NCBI GenBank assembly: GCA_017502085.1
Contig: JAFVVQ010000044.1
Span: 56,892 to 120,891, forward strand
DNA length: 64,000 bases
Reading direction: 5' to 3'
Origin: Clostridia bacterium
Lineage (GTDB): Bacteria; Bacillota; Clostridia; Oscillospirales; Acutalibacteraceae
The notes under the pieces are model-generated. The model searched no databases. It saw only the letters and a program-made list of their open reading frames with translations, and had not been told where the DNA came from. The first letter of the stretch is position 1. Each line of letters opens with the position of its first letter. A program made the position numbers and the translations under genes. This document shows positions 35,253-44,058 of this stretch, piece by piece.

Positions 35253-37049
35253 ATGGCAAAAAACAGATTAATCGGCGATTATCCCGTAATCGGTATTCGC
35301 CCCATCATTGACGGCAGAAGAGGTCCTCTCAACGTCAGAGGCTCACTCGAAGAGCAGACAATGAACATGGCTAAAACAGCAAAGGCTCTCTTCGAGGAGA
35401 ATCTCCGCTACTCAAACGGCGAGCCCGTTAAGGTTGTTATCGCTGATACAACAATCGGCAGAGTTGCAGAAGCTGCTGCCTGCGCCGCAAAGTTCAAGAA
35501 GGAAGGTGTAGATATCACTCTTTCCGTTACTCCCTGCTGGTGCTACGGCTCCGAAACAATGGATATGGATCCCACAACAATCAAGGGCGTATGGGGCTTC
35601 AATGCTACCGAAAGACCCGGTGCAGTTTACCTTGCATCAGTTCTTGCTGCTCACGCTCAGAAGGGTCTCCCCGCATTCGGTATCTACGGCAAAGACGTTC
35701 AGGATGCTGACGATGCTTCAATCCCCGATGACGTTAAGGAAAAGCTCCTTCGTTTCGCACGCTCCGCTGTTGCAGTTGCAACAATGAGAGGTAAGAGCTA
35801 CCTTCAGATCGGTTCAATCTGCATGGGTATTGCAGGTTCATCAATCGACCCCGATTTCATCGAAGAATATCTCGGTATGAGAGTTGAATCCGTTGACGAG
35901 GTTGAAATCATCCGCCGAATGTCTGAAGGCATCTATGACGAAGCTGAATATCAGAAGGCTCTCGCATGGACAAAGGCAAAGTGCAAGGAAGGCTTCGATA
36001 AGAACCCCGACTTCGTAAAGAAGAGCGACGAACAGAAAGAAAAGGATTGGGAATTCGTTGTCAAGATGATGTGCATCATCAAGGATCTTATGAACGGTAA
36101 CGAAAATCTTCCCGAAGGCTGCGAAGAAGAAATGGTTGGTCACAACGCAATCGCAGCAGGCTTCCAGGGTCAGAGACAGTGGACAGACTTCTATCCCAAC
36201 TGTGACTTCGCAGAAGCACTTCTCAACACCTCATTTGACTGGGAAGGCACAAGAGAGCCTTATATCCTTGCAACAGAGAATGACGTTCTCAACGGCATCG
36301 GTATGCTCTTTATGAAATTACTTACAAACAGACCCCAGATGTTCGCTGACGTACGTACTCACTGGAGTGCAGATGCAGTCAAGAGAGTAACAGGCTACGA
36401 CATCGAAGGCAAGGCTGCAGAAGCAGGCGGCTTCATTCACCTCATCAACTCAGGTGCTTGCTGCCTTGATGCCTGCGGTGAAGTTAAGGATGAAAACGGC
36501 AACGGTATTATCAAAGAGTGGTACAACGTTACAGAAGAAGATGCCGACAAGATTCTTGAGGCAACAACCTGGAACGCAGCAGATAACGGCTACTTCAGAG
36601 GCGGCGGATATTCATCACGTTTCCTCACCAGAGCAGAAATGCCCGCAACAATGATCCGTCTCAACCTTGTTAAGGGTCTCGGCCCCGTTCTTCAGATTGT
36701 TGAAGGCTGGACTGTTGCACTTCCCGACGAAGTTTCAGACGTCATCTGGAAGAGAACAGACTACACATGGCCCTGCACATGGTTTGCTCCCAGATGCACA
36801 GGCGAAGGCGCATTCAAGTCAGCATATGACCTCATGAATAACTGGGGTGCTAACCACGGCGCTATCTCCTACGGTCACATCGGTGCAGATATCATCACAA
36901 TGGCATCAATGCTCCGCATTCCCGTTGCTCTCCACAACGTTCCCGACGAAAAGATTTTCCGTCCCGCTTGCTGGGGTGCATTCGGCACAAAGGATCTCGA
37001 AGGCGCAGATTTCAGAGCTTGCGGCACATACGGTCCTCTCTACAAATAA
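35253..37049 (+). CDS. fucI: L-fucose isomerase
   Basis: A 598-residue enzyme that converts L-fucose to L-fuculose. It begins with [24 protein letters not shown], typical of FucI, and has [13 protein letters not shown], the metal-binding ACEND-like regions ([27 protein letters not shown]), and [20 protein letters not shown] near the C-terminus. Start at 35253 (AAAGGA upstream). Last gene of the fucose operon, ended by a terminator. Confidence 0.96.
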   Translation: MAKNRLIGDYPVIGIRPIIDGRRGPLNVRGSLEEQTMNMAKTAKALFEENLRYSNGEPVKVVIADTTIGRVAEAAACAAKFKKEGVDITLSVTPCWCYGSETMDMDPTTIKGVWGFNATERPGAVYLASVLAAHAQKGLPAFGIYGKDVQDADDASIPDDVKEKLLRFARSAVAVATMRGKSYLQIGSICMGIAGSSIDPDFIEEYLGMRVESVDEVEIIRRMSEGIYDEAEYQKALAWTKAKCKEGFDKNPDFVKKSDEQKEKDWEFVVKMMCIIKDLMNGNENLPEGCEEEMVGHNAIAAGFQGQRQWTDFYPNCDFAEALLNTSFDWEGTREPYILATENDVLNGIGMLFMKLLTNRPQMFADVRTHWSADAVKRVTGYDIEGKAAEAGGFIHLINSGACCLDACGEVKDENGNGIIKEWYNVTEEDADKILEATTWNAADNGYFRGGGYSSRFLTRAEMPATMIRLNLVKGLGPVLQIVEGWTVALPDEVSDVIWKRTDYTWPCTWFAPRCTGEGAFKSAYDLMNNWGANHGAISYGHIGADIITMASMLRIPVALHNVPDEKIFRPACWGAFGTKDLEGADFRACGTYGPLYK

Positions 37050-37063
37050 TTCAGATTTTCCCG

Positions 37064-37097
37064 GCGGACTGCTTCGGCAGTCCGCTTTTTTCTTTTT
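37064..37097 (+). terminator. Terminator of the fucose operon
   Basis: GCGGACTGC TTCG GCAGTCCGC: a 9-bp perfect stem with a UUCG tetraloop (37064-37085) followed by a long T-run. Confidence 0.92.
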
Positions 37098-37163
37098 TTG
37101 TTCACAAAATATTTAACTTATATCAAAATTTTCGCAAAATTGGTCTTTTATTTTATTATAACA

Positions 37164-37174
37164 AGTGCTATAAT
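37164..37174 (+). promoter_or_regulatory. Extended -10 promoter of the ABC transporter pair
   Basis: AAGTGCTATAAT contains a TGn extended -10 and a perfect TATAAT (37169-37174); no good -35 is visible. The following ATATCC/GGATAA dyad at about 37176-37192 may be a regulator site. Confidence 0.45.
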
Positions 37175-37232
37175 ATATCCGATTATGGATAATTATCGTA
37201 AAACATAAATTATTTTCACAGGAGGCATTGAA

Positions 37233-37940
37233 GTGTCTGAAATTATTACCGTAAAAAATCTCAAGAAGTCTTACGGCACCAATCAGGTTCTGAACGGCAT
37301 TTCCTTCAGTCTTAAAGAGGGCCAGATTATCGGTCTGCTCGGTCCCAACGGTTGCGGAAAGACTTCGCTCATCAAAATCCTCACAGGTCTTATCAACGAC
37401 TACAGCGGTGAGGTGCTTATCGACGGTCAGAAGCCCGGTAAGACAAGCAAAGCGAACGTTGCGTTCCTTCCCGAAAAAACGTATCTTCCTACCTGGATGG
37501 TTGCCGATGATGCAGTCAATTATATTGCCGATTTCTATGACGATTTCGATAAGGCAAAGGCAATGCATATGATGGACGTTTTCCAGCTTGACCACAAGCA
37601 GAAGGTCAAGACAATGTCAAAGGGTCAGCAGGAAAAGCTGCAGCTCCTTCTCGTTATGTGCCGCAACGCAAGAATTTATATTCTTGACGAGCCTATGGGC
37701 GGCGTTGACCCCGCAGCAAGAGATTTCATTCTTGAAACAATTCTCAAAAACCGTCCCGAGGGCTCAACAATCCTTATGTCGACCCATCTTATTCAGGACG
37801 TTGAAGAGATTTTCGATTCCATCCTTATGATCCGTCAGGGTCAGGTCCGTATTCAGGATTCCGTTGAGAATCTCACGAAAGACGGCAAGACAATCAATGA
37901 TCTGTTCAAGGAGGTGTTCAGCGTTGACTGGAATTTCTAA
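37233..37940 (+). CDS. ABC transporter ATP-binding protein
   Basis: A 235-residue ATPase starting with GTG (37233), 7 bases after GGAGG. Walker A GPNGCGKTS, a signature close to MSKGQQEKLQLLL, Walker B IYILDEPMGGVD and an H-loop MSTHLIQD are present. Related to the YtrB/CcmA type of small exporters. Coupled to the next gene, whose TTG start lies within this gene. Confidence 0.93.
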   Translation: MSEIITVKNLKKSYGTNQVLNGISFSLKEGQIIGLLGPNGCGKTSLIKILTGLINDYSGEVLIDGQKPGKTSKANVAFLPEKTYLPTWMVADDAVNYIADFYDDFDKAKAMHMMDVFQLDHKQKVKTMSKGQQEKLQLLLVMCRNARIYILDEPMGGVDPAARDFILETILKNRPEGSTILMSTHLIQDVEEIFDSILMIRQGQVRIQDSVENLTKDGKTINDLFKEVFSVDWNF

Positions 37941-38811
37941 GCCTAAAAACAAATTCGGTATGCTTCTCAAAAACGATTTCCTTGCAAGTGCAAGAGTTAT
38001 CAGTCTTTTCTATATCTTCGAAGTGCTTGTTCTGGCGGTATTCGCAATCGGTGCGGCAGTTAACAGAAGCGATATGGAACACACCGAATTCGTCTCCAAA
38101 ATTATTACCGCAAGCAACGTTGCTCTCGTTCTGGCAATTCTCGTTGCATTTCTGCTGATTTTCGTAACGTTCTTCTTCGTTGTTTACGATTTCAACAAAT
38201 CACTTTTCAGCCCTCAGGGTTATCTGAGTTTCACGCTTCCCGTATCAAGTAACCAGCTTCTCGGCTCAAAGATGATCGTATACGGCGGCTGGATGCTCCT
38301 GAGTTATGCGGTATTTTTCCTCACAACGATGAGTCTTGTTTCGTACGGTGAAAAATACGTAATCGGCGAGGAAAAGGTAGATACTCTCGAGATGATGCTC
38401 GTCAATTTCCTTGATTTCCCGTCGAAATCCCAGATTTTTGCATACGGCGCATATTTTGCGGTTCAGGTTTTTGCGCTTCTGCTCACATTCGTTACTATTG
38501 TTTATTTCTCAATTTCACTCTCACACATCAGAGTTTTCCAGAAGCATTCGATGGTGTTTGCGGTTATCATTTTCTTTATCGTTGCCGCATTTGCAACGTG
38601 GCTTTCAATGAAGCCTTCAGAGTTTTTCAGACTCATTCTTCAGTTCAAGTCGGACGGTTCAGTCGGTCTCGGTCTTGTCAAACCCAGCTACGTTTTCGCA
38701 AAGGGTACGGTTGCCTTCGACCTTAACGCAATTATTATGAGTCTGCTTGAGAGCATAGGTCTCTTCTTTGCAACGTCACACGTTATGCATAAGAGAGTCA
38801 ACATTAAATAA
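37924..38811 (+). CDS. ABC transporter permease
   Basis: A 295-residue polytopic protein with about six membrane spans, the partner of the upstream ATPase. Start set at TTG 37924: AAGGAGG lies 9 bases upstream and within the ATPase gene, and no earlier start has one. The overlap of 17 bases implies coupling. The segment SLFSPQGYLSFTLPVSSNQLLGSK is typical of this permease family. Substrate not assignable. Confidence 0.85.
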   Translation: MTGISKPKNKFGMLLKNDFLASARVISLFYIFEVLVLAVFAIGAAVNRSDMEHTEFVSKIITASNVALVLAILVAFLLIFVTFFFVVYDFNKSLFSPQGYLSFTLPVSSNQLLGSKMIVYGGWMLLSYAVFFLTTMSLVSYGEKYVIGEEKVDTLEMMLVNFLDFPSKSQIFAYGAYFAVQVFALLLTFVTIVYFSISLSHIRVFQKHSMVFAVIIFFIVAAFATWLSMKPSEFFRLILQFKSDGSVGLGLVKPSYVFAKGTVAFDLNAIIMSLLESIGLFFATSHVMHKRVNIK

Positions 38812-38823
38812 GGAGCGGTTCTT

Positions 38824-39960
38824 ATCAGAATTGGAATTTTCGGGGGAACGTTCAACCCTCCCCATAAGGGACATACCCGTCTGCTTGAAACGGCGGCGGA
38901 GACTCTCGGGCTGGAGAAACTGATAGTTATTCCCTCGAGCATTCCGCCTCATAAGCTTGCGGGCAAGCTTGCAAGCGGAAAACAGAGACTTGAGATGTGC
39001 CGTCTGGCATTTGCTCATCTTAACTGCGAGGTATCGGATATCGAGCTTGGCAGAAGCGGCAAAAGCTACACGGTTGATACTCTCAGGGAACTTAAAAAAA
39101 TTTATCCCGACGATGAACTTTTCTTTATCATCGGTTCGGATATGCTCCATACTTTCCGCCAATGGTATGAGTGGGAGGAGATTCTTTCCCTTGCCGTTAT
39201 CTGTGCGGCATCGAGAGAAAACGGCTTTGAGCCTGACTGGAGCGGGTATACACCCGAGCAGAGAGAAAGATTCGTTTTCATTGAAGCGGAGCCTCTTGAA
39301 GTCAGCTCAACGGAGCTTCGCAGAGGCGATAAACCCGGATTGCTCGATGAAGCGGTAACGGAATACATTGAAAAAAACGGGCTTTATGATGACGGACTTT
39401 CGCAATACAGAAGAATCCTCAGAGAAAAGCTCGATGATTTCAGACTCAACCACAGTGAGTGTGTGAGCGAATGCGCCGCAGTCCTTGCGGAAAAATACGG
39501 TGCAGACCCCGAAAAAGCACGTCTTGCGGGGCTTATGCACGACGTTATGAAAAACGCTGATTCCGCTGAGCATTTTCTCTATATGAACGATATTTCGGCG
39601 GTTGAGTTCAACAACCCCAAGGTGTGGCATCAGATTTCGGGCGAAGGTTTTCTCCGTGCAGAAGGAATCGTTGCCGACGAAGAAATTCTCGGTGCGGTCA
39701 GATGGCATACAACAGGCAGAGCGGGTATGACTCTGCTTGAAAAAATTATCTACGTTGCGGATTTTATCTCCGCTGACAGAAAATACGATGACGTTGACGT
39801 TGTGCGTAAGCTTGCGGATACAAGCCTCGAACACGCAATTCTCTATACCTCACGGTATACGGTAAACAAACTTGCTTCGGGCGATATGCTTATTCACCCC
39901 GCAACGGTGGAATGCTATAATGATATGCTTCTGCATTTCAGGAAAGGGCAGGTAAAATAA
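38824..39960 (+). CDS. nadD: NadD-YqeK fusion with AUC start codon
   Basis: A 378-residue fusion of nicotinate-mononucleotide adenylyltransferase (about 1-190) with a YqeK HD-type diadenosine tetraphosphatase (about 195-378). The N-terminus reads RIGIFGGTFNPPHKGH, the full (H/T)xGH nucleotide-binding motif; ISSTEL-type motif appears as VSSTELRRG. The HD domain shows GLMHDVMK and ADFISADRK. No ATG, GTG or TTG exists between the preceding in-frame TAA (38809-38811) and this motif; an ATC at 38824, 8 bases after GGAG, is where family starts fall. The first ATG (38995) would delete the nucleotide-binding site. Confidence 0.85.
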   Translation: MRIGIFGGTFNPPHKGHTRLLETAAETLGLEKLIVIPSSIPPHKLAGKLASGKQRLEMCRLAFAHLNCEVSDIELGRSGKSYTVDTLRELKKIYPDDELFFIIGSDMLHTFRQWYEWEEILSLAVICAASRENGFEPDWSGYTPEQRERFVFIEAEPLEVSSTELRRGDKPGLLDEAVTEYIEKNGLYDDGLSQYRRILREKLDDFRLNHSECVSECAAVLAEKYGADPEKARLAGLMHDVMKNADSAEHFLYMNDISAVEFNNPKVWHQISGEGFLRAEGIVADEEILGAVRWHTTGRAGMTLLEKIIYVADFISADRKYDDVDVVRKLADTSLEHAILYTSRYTVNKLASGDMLIHPATVECYNDMLLHFRKGQVK

Positions 39961-40320
39961 ATGGAATCAAACGCACTTGTTAAAGAAATAGCTAAAGTTC
40001 TCGACGAAAAGAAAGCTATCGACATTGTGGCAATCAAAACGGAAGAGATTACAATCGTTTCGGATTATTTCATCATTGCTTCGGGTACTTCGAATACTCA
40101 CGCAAAGTCTCTTGCGGATGATGTTGAATACGAAATCAAGACCCGTTTTGATATTGACCCCGAGCATATTGAGGGTCGTGCGACTGGCTGGATTCTTCTC
40201 GATTACGGCACAGTGCTTGTTCATATTTTCACTCAGGATAACAGAGATTACTATAACCTTGAGCGTCTCTGGGCGGATGCGAGCACCGTCGACCTGAGCG
40301 ATGTTATAACAGAAGATTAA
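39961..40320 (+). CDS. rsfS: Ribosomal silencing factor RsfS
   Basis: A 119-residue protein of the RsfS/Iojap family that binds uL14 and blocks subunit joining in starvation. KKAIDIVAIKTEEITIVSDYFIIASG and GWILLDYGTVLVHIFTQDNRDYYNLERLW match the family. Its ATG follows directly on the nadD-yqeK stop. The nadD-yqeK-rsfS order is widely conserved in Firmicutes. Confidence 0.95.
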   Translation: MESNALVKEIAKVLDEKKAIDIVAIKTEEITIVSDYFIIASGTSNTHAKSLADDVEYEIKTRFDIDPEHIEGRATGWILLDYGTVLVHIFTQDNRDYYNLERLWADASTVDLSDVITED

Positions 40321-40357
40321 TTATATACGGATGAATTCAGAAAGGAAGTCGGACAAA

Positions 40358-42781
40358 ATGGCGCATTATGATTACGCTAATATAGAAAAAAAGTGGCAGA
40401 AATATTGGGAGGATCACGAAACATTCAAAACAGATGTGTGGGACTTCTCAAAACCCAAATACTATGTTCTTGATATGTTCCCCTATCCTTCAGGCGTAGG
40501 CCTTCACGCAGGTCATCCCGAAGGCTATACTGCTACGGACATCGTTTCAAGAATGAAGAGAATGAAGGGTTACAACGTTCTTCATCCCATGGGTTATGAT
40601 TCTTTCGGTCTGCCTGCAGAGCAGTATGCCGTTAAAACAGGCCATCATCCCAACGGATTTACTCAGGAGAATATTCACACTTTCTCAAAACAGCTCAAAG
40701 AACTCGGATTTGACTATGACTGGTCAAAGATGATTGCCACATCTGACCCTTCATACTATAAGTGGACACAGTGGATTTTCAAACAGCTTTATCTCAAAGG
40801 CTATGCCAAGCTTGTTGATATTCCTGTTAACTGGTGCGAGGAACTCGGCACCGTTCTTGCCAATGACGAGGTTATTGACGGCAAGAGTGAGCGTGGCGGT
40901 TACCCCGTAGTCCGTAAGAATATGAAGCAGTGGGTTATCGATCAGGTTGCGTTTGCCGAAGAACTTCTTGACGGTCTTAATGAAATAGACTGGCCCGAGT
41001 CAACAAAGGATATGCAGCGTCACTGGATAGGAAAAAGCACCGGTGTTGAGGTAGAATTCCAGCTTGTCGGCGGAGGAAAATTCTCAATTTTCACAACCTG
41101 TATTGAGACAATATACGGTATAACCTTTATGGTTATGGCTCCTGACGGCGACCTTGTCAAGGAGCTTATGCCGAGAATCGAAAATAAAGATGAAGTCAAT
41201 GCTTATATTCAGGAAACCATCAAAAAGTCTGATATGGACCGTACCGACCTCAACAAAACAAAATCAGGCTGTCCTCTTAAAGGCGTATATGCAATTAACC
41301 CCGTAAACGGCAAGGAAGTTCCCGTTTATATCGGCGACTTTGTTCTTGCAAGTTACGGCACAGGTGCTGTTATGGCAGTTCCCAGCCACGACCAGCGTGA
41401 CTTTGAATATGCGGTTGTACATAACATTCCCATGATTCAGGTTGTTGACGGAGCAGACGTTTCCGAATGCGCTTTCGAAAAAGGCGGTTATCTCGGCAAG
41501 GGATGCAAACTTATCAATTCCGAAGAGTTCACGGGTCTTACCGTTGAGGAAGCAAAAGAAGCAATTACCCAGAAACTTGAGAAGATGGGTGTTGCCAAGA
41601 GAAAGGTCAATTATCATTTCCGTGAGTGGATTTTTGCAAGACAGCGTTATTGGGGAGAACCTGTCCCCGTTTATTATACCGATGACGGCGGAATCCACGT
41701 TCTTGAGGACGAAGAACTTCCCCTTGTTCTTCCCGAACTTGAGGAGTATAAAGGCAAGAACGGTCAGGCGCCTCTCGAAAATGCAGAAGAATGGAAATAT
41801 ATTGAGAGAAACGGTGTAAGGGGCAAGCGTGAAACGTCAACAATGCCCGGTTCTGCAGGCTCAAGCTGGTACTTTATGAGATATATTGATCCTGCAAACG
41901 ACAAAGAAATCTGTGACCCTGAACTTCTTAAGCATTGGCTTCCCGTTGACCTTTACGTTGGCGGTCCCGAACACGCAGTAGGTCATCTTATGTATTCGAG
42001 AATCTGGAACAGGTTCTTATATAACGAGGGCGTTTCACCTGTTAAAGAGCCCTTCAAAAAACTTGTTCATCAGGGCATGATTCTTGGTTCAAACGGCATC
42101 AAGATGGGCAAAAGATTCCCTGAATTCGTAGTGAATCCGTCTGATATTGTTCGCGATTACGGCGCAGATACCCTTCGTCTTTACGAAATGTTTATGGGTC
42201 CCCTTGAAGCTTCAAAACCCTGGAGCAATCAGGGTGTTGAAGGCGCAAAGCGTTTCCTTTCAAGAGTCTGGAACTTCTTTACAGATGAGTCAAAGCTGAA
42301 CGACAGCAAATATGCCGAACTCGAAAAAATCTATCACGTCACAATCCGTAAGGTTTCAAATGACTTTGAAAATCTTGCTTTCAATACCGCAATCAGCCAG
42401 ATGATGATTTTTGTCAATGCGGTTTATAAGGCAGACAGTTGCCCCAAGGAATTTGCAGAGGGATTCATCAAAGTGCTCAGCCCCATCGCACCTCATATCT
42501 GCGAAGAAATCTGGGAAATGTTTGGTCACAGCGAAACAATCGCATTTGAAAGCTGGCCGACTTATGACGAGGCAAAGTGCGTTGATGACGAAATTGAAAT
42601 CGCAGTTCAGATTAACGGCAAGGTCAAAGAAAAGCTTGTTGTTGCCGCTGACGCTGATAATGAAGCCGTTCTTGCTGCAGCAAAATCACTCGAAAAGGTT
42701 GCCGTAGCTATCGACGGTATGACAATTGTCAAGGAACTTTATGTCAAGGGCAGACTTGTAAACATCGTTGTCAAGCCCTGA
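40358..42781 (+). CDS. leuS: Leucyl-tRNA synthetase
   Basis: An 807-residue class I synthetase that charges tRNA(Leu). HAGH (HIGH motif) lies in YPSGVGLHAGHPEGY; the editing insertion (CP1) follows with GTGAVMAVPSHDQRD; the KMSKS motif appears as KMGKR in NGIKMGKRFPEF, a variant I recall from many Firmicutes. The anticodon and C-terminal domains are complete. ATG at 40358 (AGGAAG upstream) is preferred over 40331. No T-box leader precedes it. Confidence 0.97.
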   Translation: MAHYDYANIEKKWQKYWEDHETFKTDVWDFSKPKYYVLDMFPYPSGVGLHAGHPEGYTATDIVSRMKRMKGYNVLHPMGYDSFGLPAEQYAVKTGHHPNGFTQENIHTFSKQLKELGFDYDWSKMIATSDPSYYKWTQWIFKQLYLKGYAKLVDIPVNWCEELGTVLANDEVIDGKSERGGYPVVRKNMKQWVIDQVAFAEELLDGLNEIDWPESTKDMQRHWIGKSTGVEVEFQLVGGGKFSIFTTCIETIYGITFMVMAPDGDLVKELMPRIENKDEVNAYIQETIKKSDMDRTDLNKTKSGCPLKGVYAINPVNGKEVPVYIGDFVLASYGTGAVMAVPSHDQRDFEYAVVHNIPMIQVVDGADVSECAFEKGGYLGKGCKLINSEEFTGLTVEEAKEAITQKLEKMGVAKRKVNYHFREWIFARQRYWGEPVPVYYTDDGGIHVLEDEELPLVLPELEEYKGKNGQAPLENAEEWKYIERNGVRGKRETSTMPGSAGSSWYFMRYIDPANDKEICDPELLKHWLPVDLYVGGPEHAVGHLMYSRIWNRFLYNEGVSPVKEPFKKLVHQGMILGSNGIKMGKRFPEFVVNPSDIVRDYGADTLRLYEMFMGPLEASKPWSNQGVEGAKRFLSRVWNFFTDESKLNDSKYAELEKIYHVTIRKVSNDFENLAFNTAISQMMIFVNAVYKADSCPKEFAEGFIKVLSPIAPHICEEIWEMFGHSETIAFESWPTYDEAKCVDDEIEIAVQINGKVKEKLVVAADADNEAVLAAAKSLEKVAVAIDGMTIVKELYVKGRLVNIVVKP

Positions 42782-42812
42782 TTTTAAGAGTTTTCTCTCA
42801 AAAACAGACTGT

Positions 42813-42867
42813 TTGACCCGAATATGACTAAAAAAATAATGATTTTGTGGTTGACAACTCGGGTCAA
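42813..42867. repeat. Perfect 9-bp inverted repeat spanning the rpsU promoter
   Basis: TTGACCCGA (42813-42821) and TCGGGTCAA (42859-42867) are exact reverse complements separated by 37 bases. The right arm lies inside the spacer of the rpsU promoter. It may be paired half-sites of a regulator or an RNA stem at the leuS 3' end. Confidence 0.5.
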
Positions 42868-42880
42868 GCTGTTGTATAAT
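42851..42880 (+). promoter_or_regulatory. Promoter of rpsU
   Basis: Perfect TTGACA (42851-42856), 18-base spacer, perfect TATAAT (42875-42880), 55 bases before the rpsU start. Confidence 0.85.
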
Positions 42881-42935
42881 ACAATCTAGTTATTATTAAC
42901 GAATACCCTGTTACATCCGAGGGGAGGGAATATAA

Positions 42936-43112
42936 ATGAGCCAGGTAAAGGTTAAGGAAGGCGAGTCACTCGAAAACGCACTCAGAAGATTCAAGAGACA
43001 GACTTCAAGAGACGGCGTTATTCAGGAAGTTCGCAAAAGAGAACATTACGAGAAGCCCTCTGTAAAGAGAAAGAAGAAGTCCGAGGCAGCTCGTAAGCGT
43101 AAGTTTAAATAA
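42936..43112 (+). CDS. rpsU: 30S ribosomal protein bS21
   Basis: A 58-residue, very basic protein read from ATG at 42936 after [27 protein letters not shown] at the start and a Lys/Arg-rich C-terminus ([16 protein letters not shown]) match bS21, which helps base-pairing of mRNA to the anti-Shine-Dalgarno region. Stands as a single gene with its own promoter and terminator. Confidence 0.97.
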   Translation: MSQVKVKEGESLENALRRFKRQTSRDGVIQEVRKREHYEKPSVKRKKKSEAARKRKFK

Positions 43113-43130
43113 TTAAATTTACAAAAAACG

Positions 43131-43162
43131 AAGGCACTCCGTACGGGGTGCCTTTTAGTTTT
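43131..43162 (+). terminator. Terminator of rpsU
   Basis: Stem AAGGCACTCC / GGGGTGCCTT (one G-U pair), loop GTAC, then a T-rich run. Gap 43163-43315 holds the promoter of the two-component genes and no gene. Confidence 0.85.
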
Positions 43163-43245
43163 GCAAATTGTAATGATATATTATCAGTGTAATTCTTAAG
43201 ATATTATAAATAATTATAAAAACTATTTATTTATCTTCCCGCACT

Positions 43246-43254
43246 TGCTATAAT
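43246..43254 (+). promoter_or_regulatory. Extended -10 promoter of the two-component operon
   Basis: CTTGCTATAAT: TGn plus perfect TATAAT (43249-43254), about 62 bases before the response-regulator ATG. A -35 box is weak. Confidence 0.55.
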
Positions 43255-43315
43255 AAACAAAAAGCGGATTGTTGCGGTAAATCTGTCATAATCCGGCAAA
43301 AGAGGAAAAAAAGCT

Positions 43316-44041
43316 ATGTATAATATTCTTATTTGTGATGACGAGGCTGATATCCGTTCAGCGTTGCGTATTTATCTTGAAGCTGACGGTCATTCCGTTT
43401 TTGAAGCGGGTGACGGCAGAGAAATGCTTGAAATGATAAGAAATGAAGAAATACATCTTCTGCTTATGGATATTATGATGCCCGTTATGGATGGTATCAA
43501 TGCATTGACGAGACTCAGGGAGTTTTCAAACATCCCTGTTATCCTTCTGACTGCGAAAACGCAGGATGCAGATAAAATTCTCGGTCTTAATGCGGGCGCC
43601 GACGACTACATAACGAAGCCGTTCAATCCTGTTGAGGTTTCTGCAAGAGTCAAATCACAACTGCGCAGATATATGCGCCTCGGCGGTCTTTCTGCCCAGA
43701 GCCCTGCGGAAACGGTGCTCTGCAACGGCGGTATAGAGCTTGACGTAAGCTCAAAGGCGGTTACCATTGACGGTGAGCCGATCAATCTGACCCCCACGGA
43801 GTTTATGCTTCTCAAATTCTTTATGGAGAATACCGACAAGGTGTTTTCCCCCAAGGATATTTACCGCAGAGTCTGGAAGGATGACCCGTTGGGTGCGGAA
43901 AACACCGTTACCGTTCATATCCGTCATCTCAGGGAAAAGGTTGAAATCAACCCCGCAAGTCCCGATTATATAAAGGTCGTCTGGGGTCACGGCTATAAAA
44001 TGGATAAAAAACCCGCTCCGAGAGGAGAAAACAAGGAATAA
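43316..44041 (+). CDS. OmpR-family response regulator
   Basis: A 241-residue regulator with receiver domain (acidic pair Asp8/Asp9 in CDDEAD, phospho-acceptor Asp52 in LLLMDIMMPVMDG, Lys in YITKPF) and a C-terminal winged-helix domain (LTPTEFMLLKFFMENTDKVFS, RHLREKVE...KVVWGHGYKM). VanR/PhoB-like. Pairs with the kinase downstream. Confidence 0.95.
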   Translation: MYNILICDDEADIRSALRIYLEADGHSVFEAGDGREMLEMIRNEEIHLLLMDIMMPVMDGINALTRLREFSNIPVILLTAKTQDADKILGLNAGADDYITKPFNPVEVSARVKSQLRRYMRLGGLSAQSPAETVLCNGGIELDVSSKAVTIDGEPINLTPTEFMLLKFFMENTDKVFSPKDIYRRVWKDDPLGAENTVTVHIRHLREKVEINPASPDYIKVVWGHGYKMDKKPAPRGENKE

Positions 44042-44058
44042 TCAAGAGGGGGATTACC

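Noticed and set aside
38995-39960. ATG at 38995 as the start of nadD
   Set aside because: It would remove the nucleotide-binding GGTFNPPHKGH motif and has no ribosome binding site; ATC at 38824 fits better.
40321-40357. T-box leader for leuS
   Set aside because: The gap between rsfS and leuS is too short for a T-box structure.
42090-42130. KMGKR instead of KMSKS in leuS as a sign of a broken gene
   Set aside because: I recall this variant in leucyl-tRNA synthetases of many Firmicutes; the rest of the enzyme is complete.
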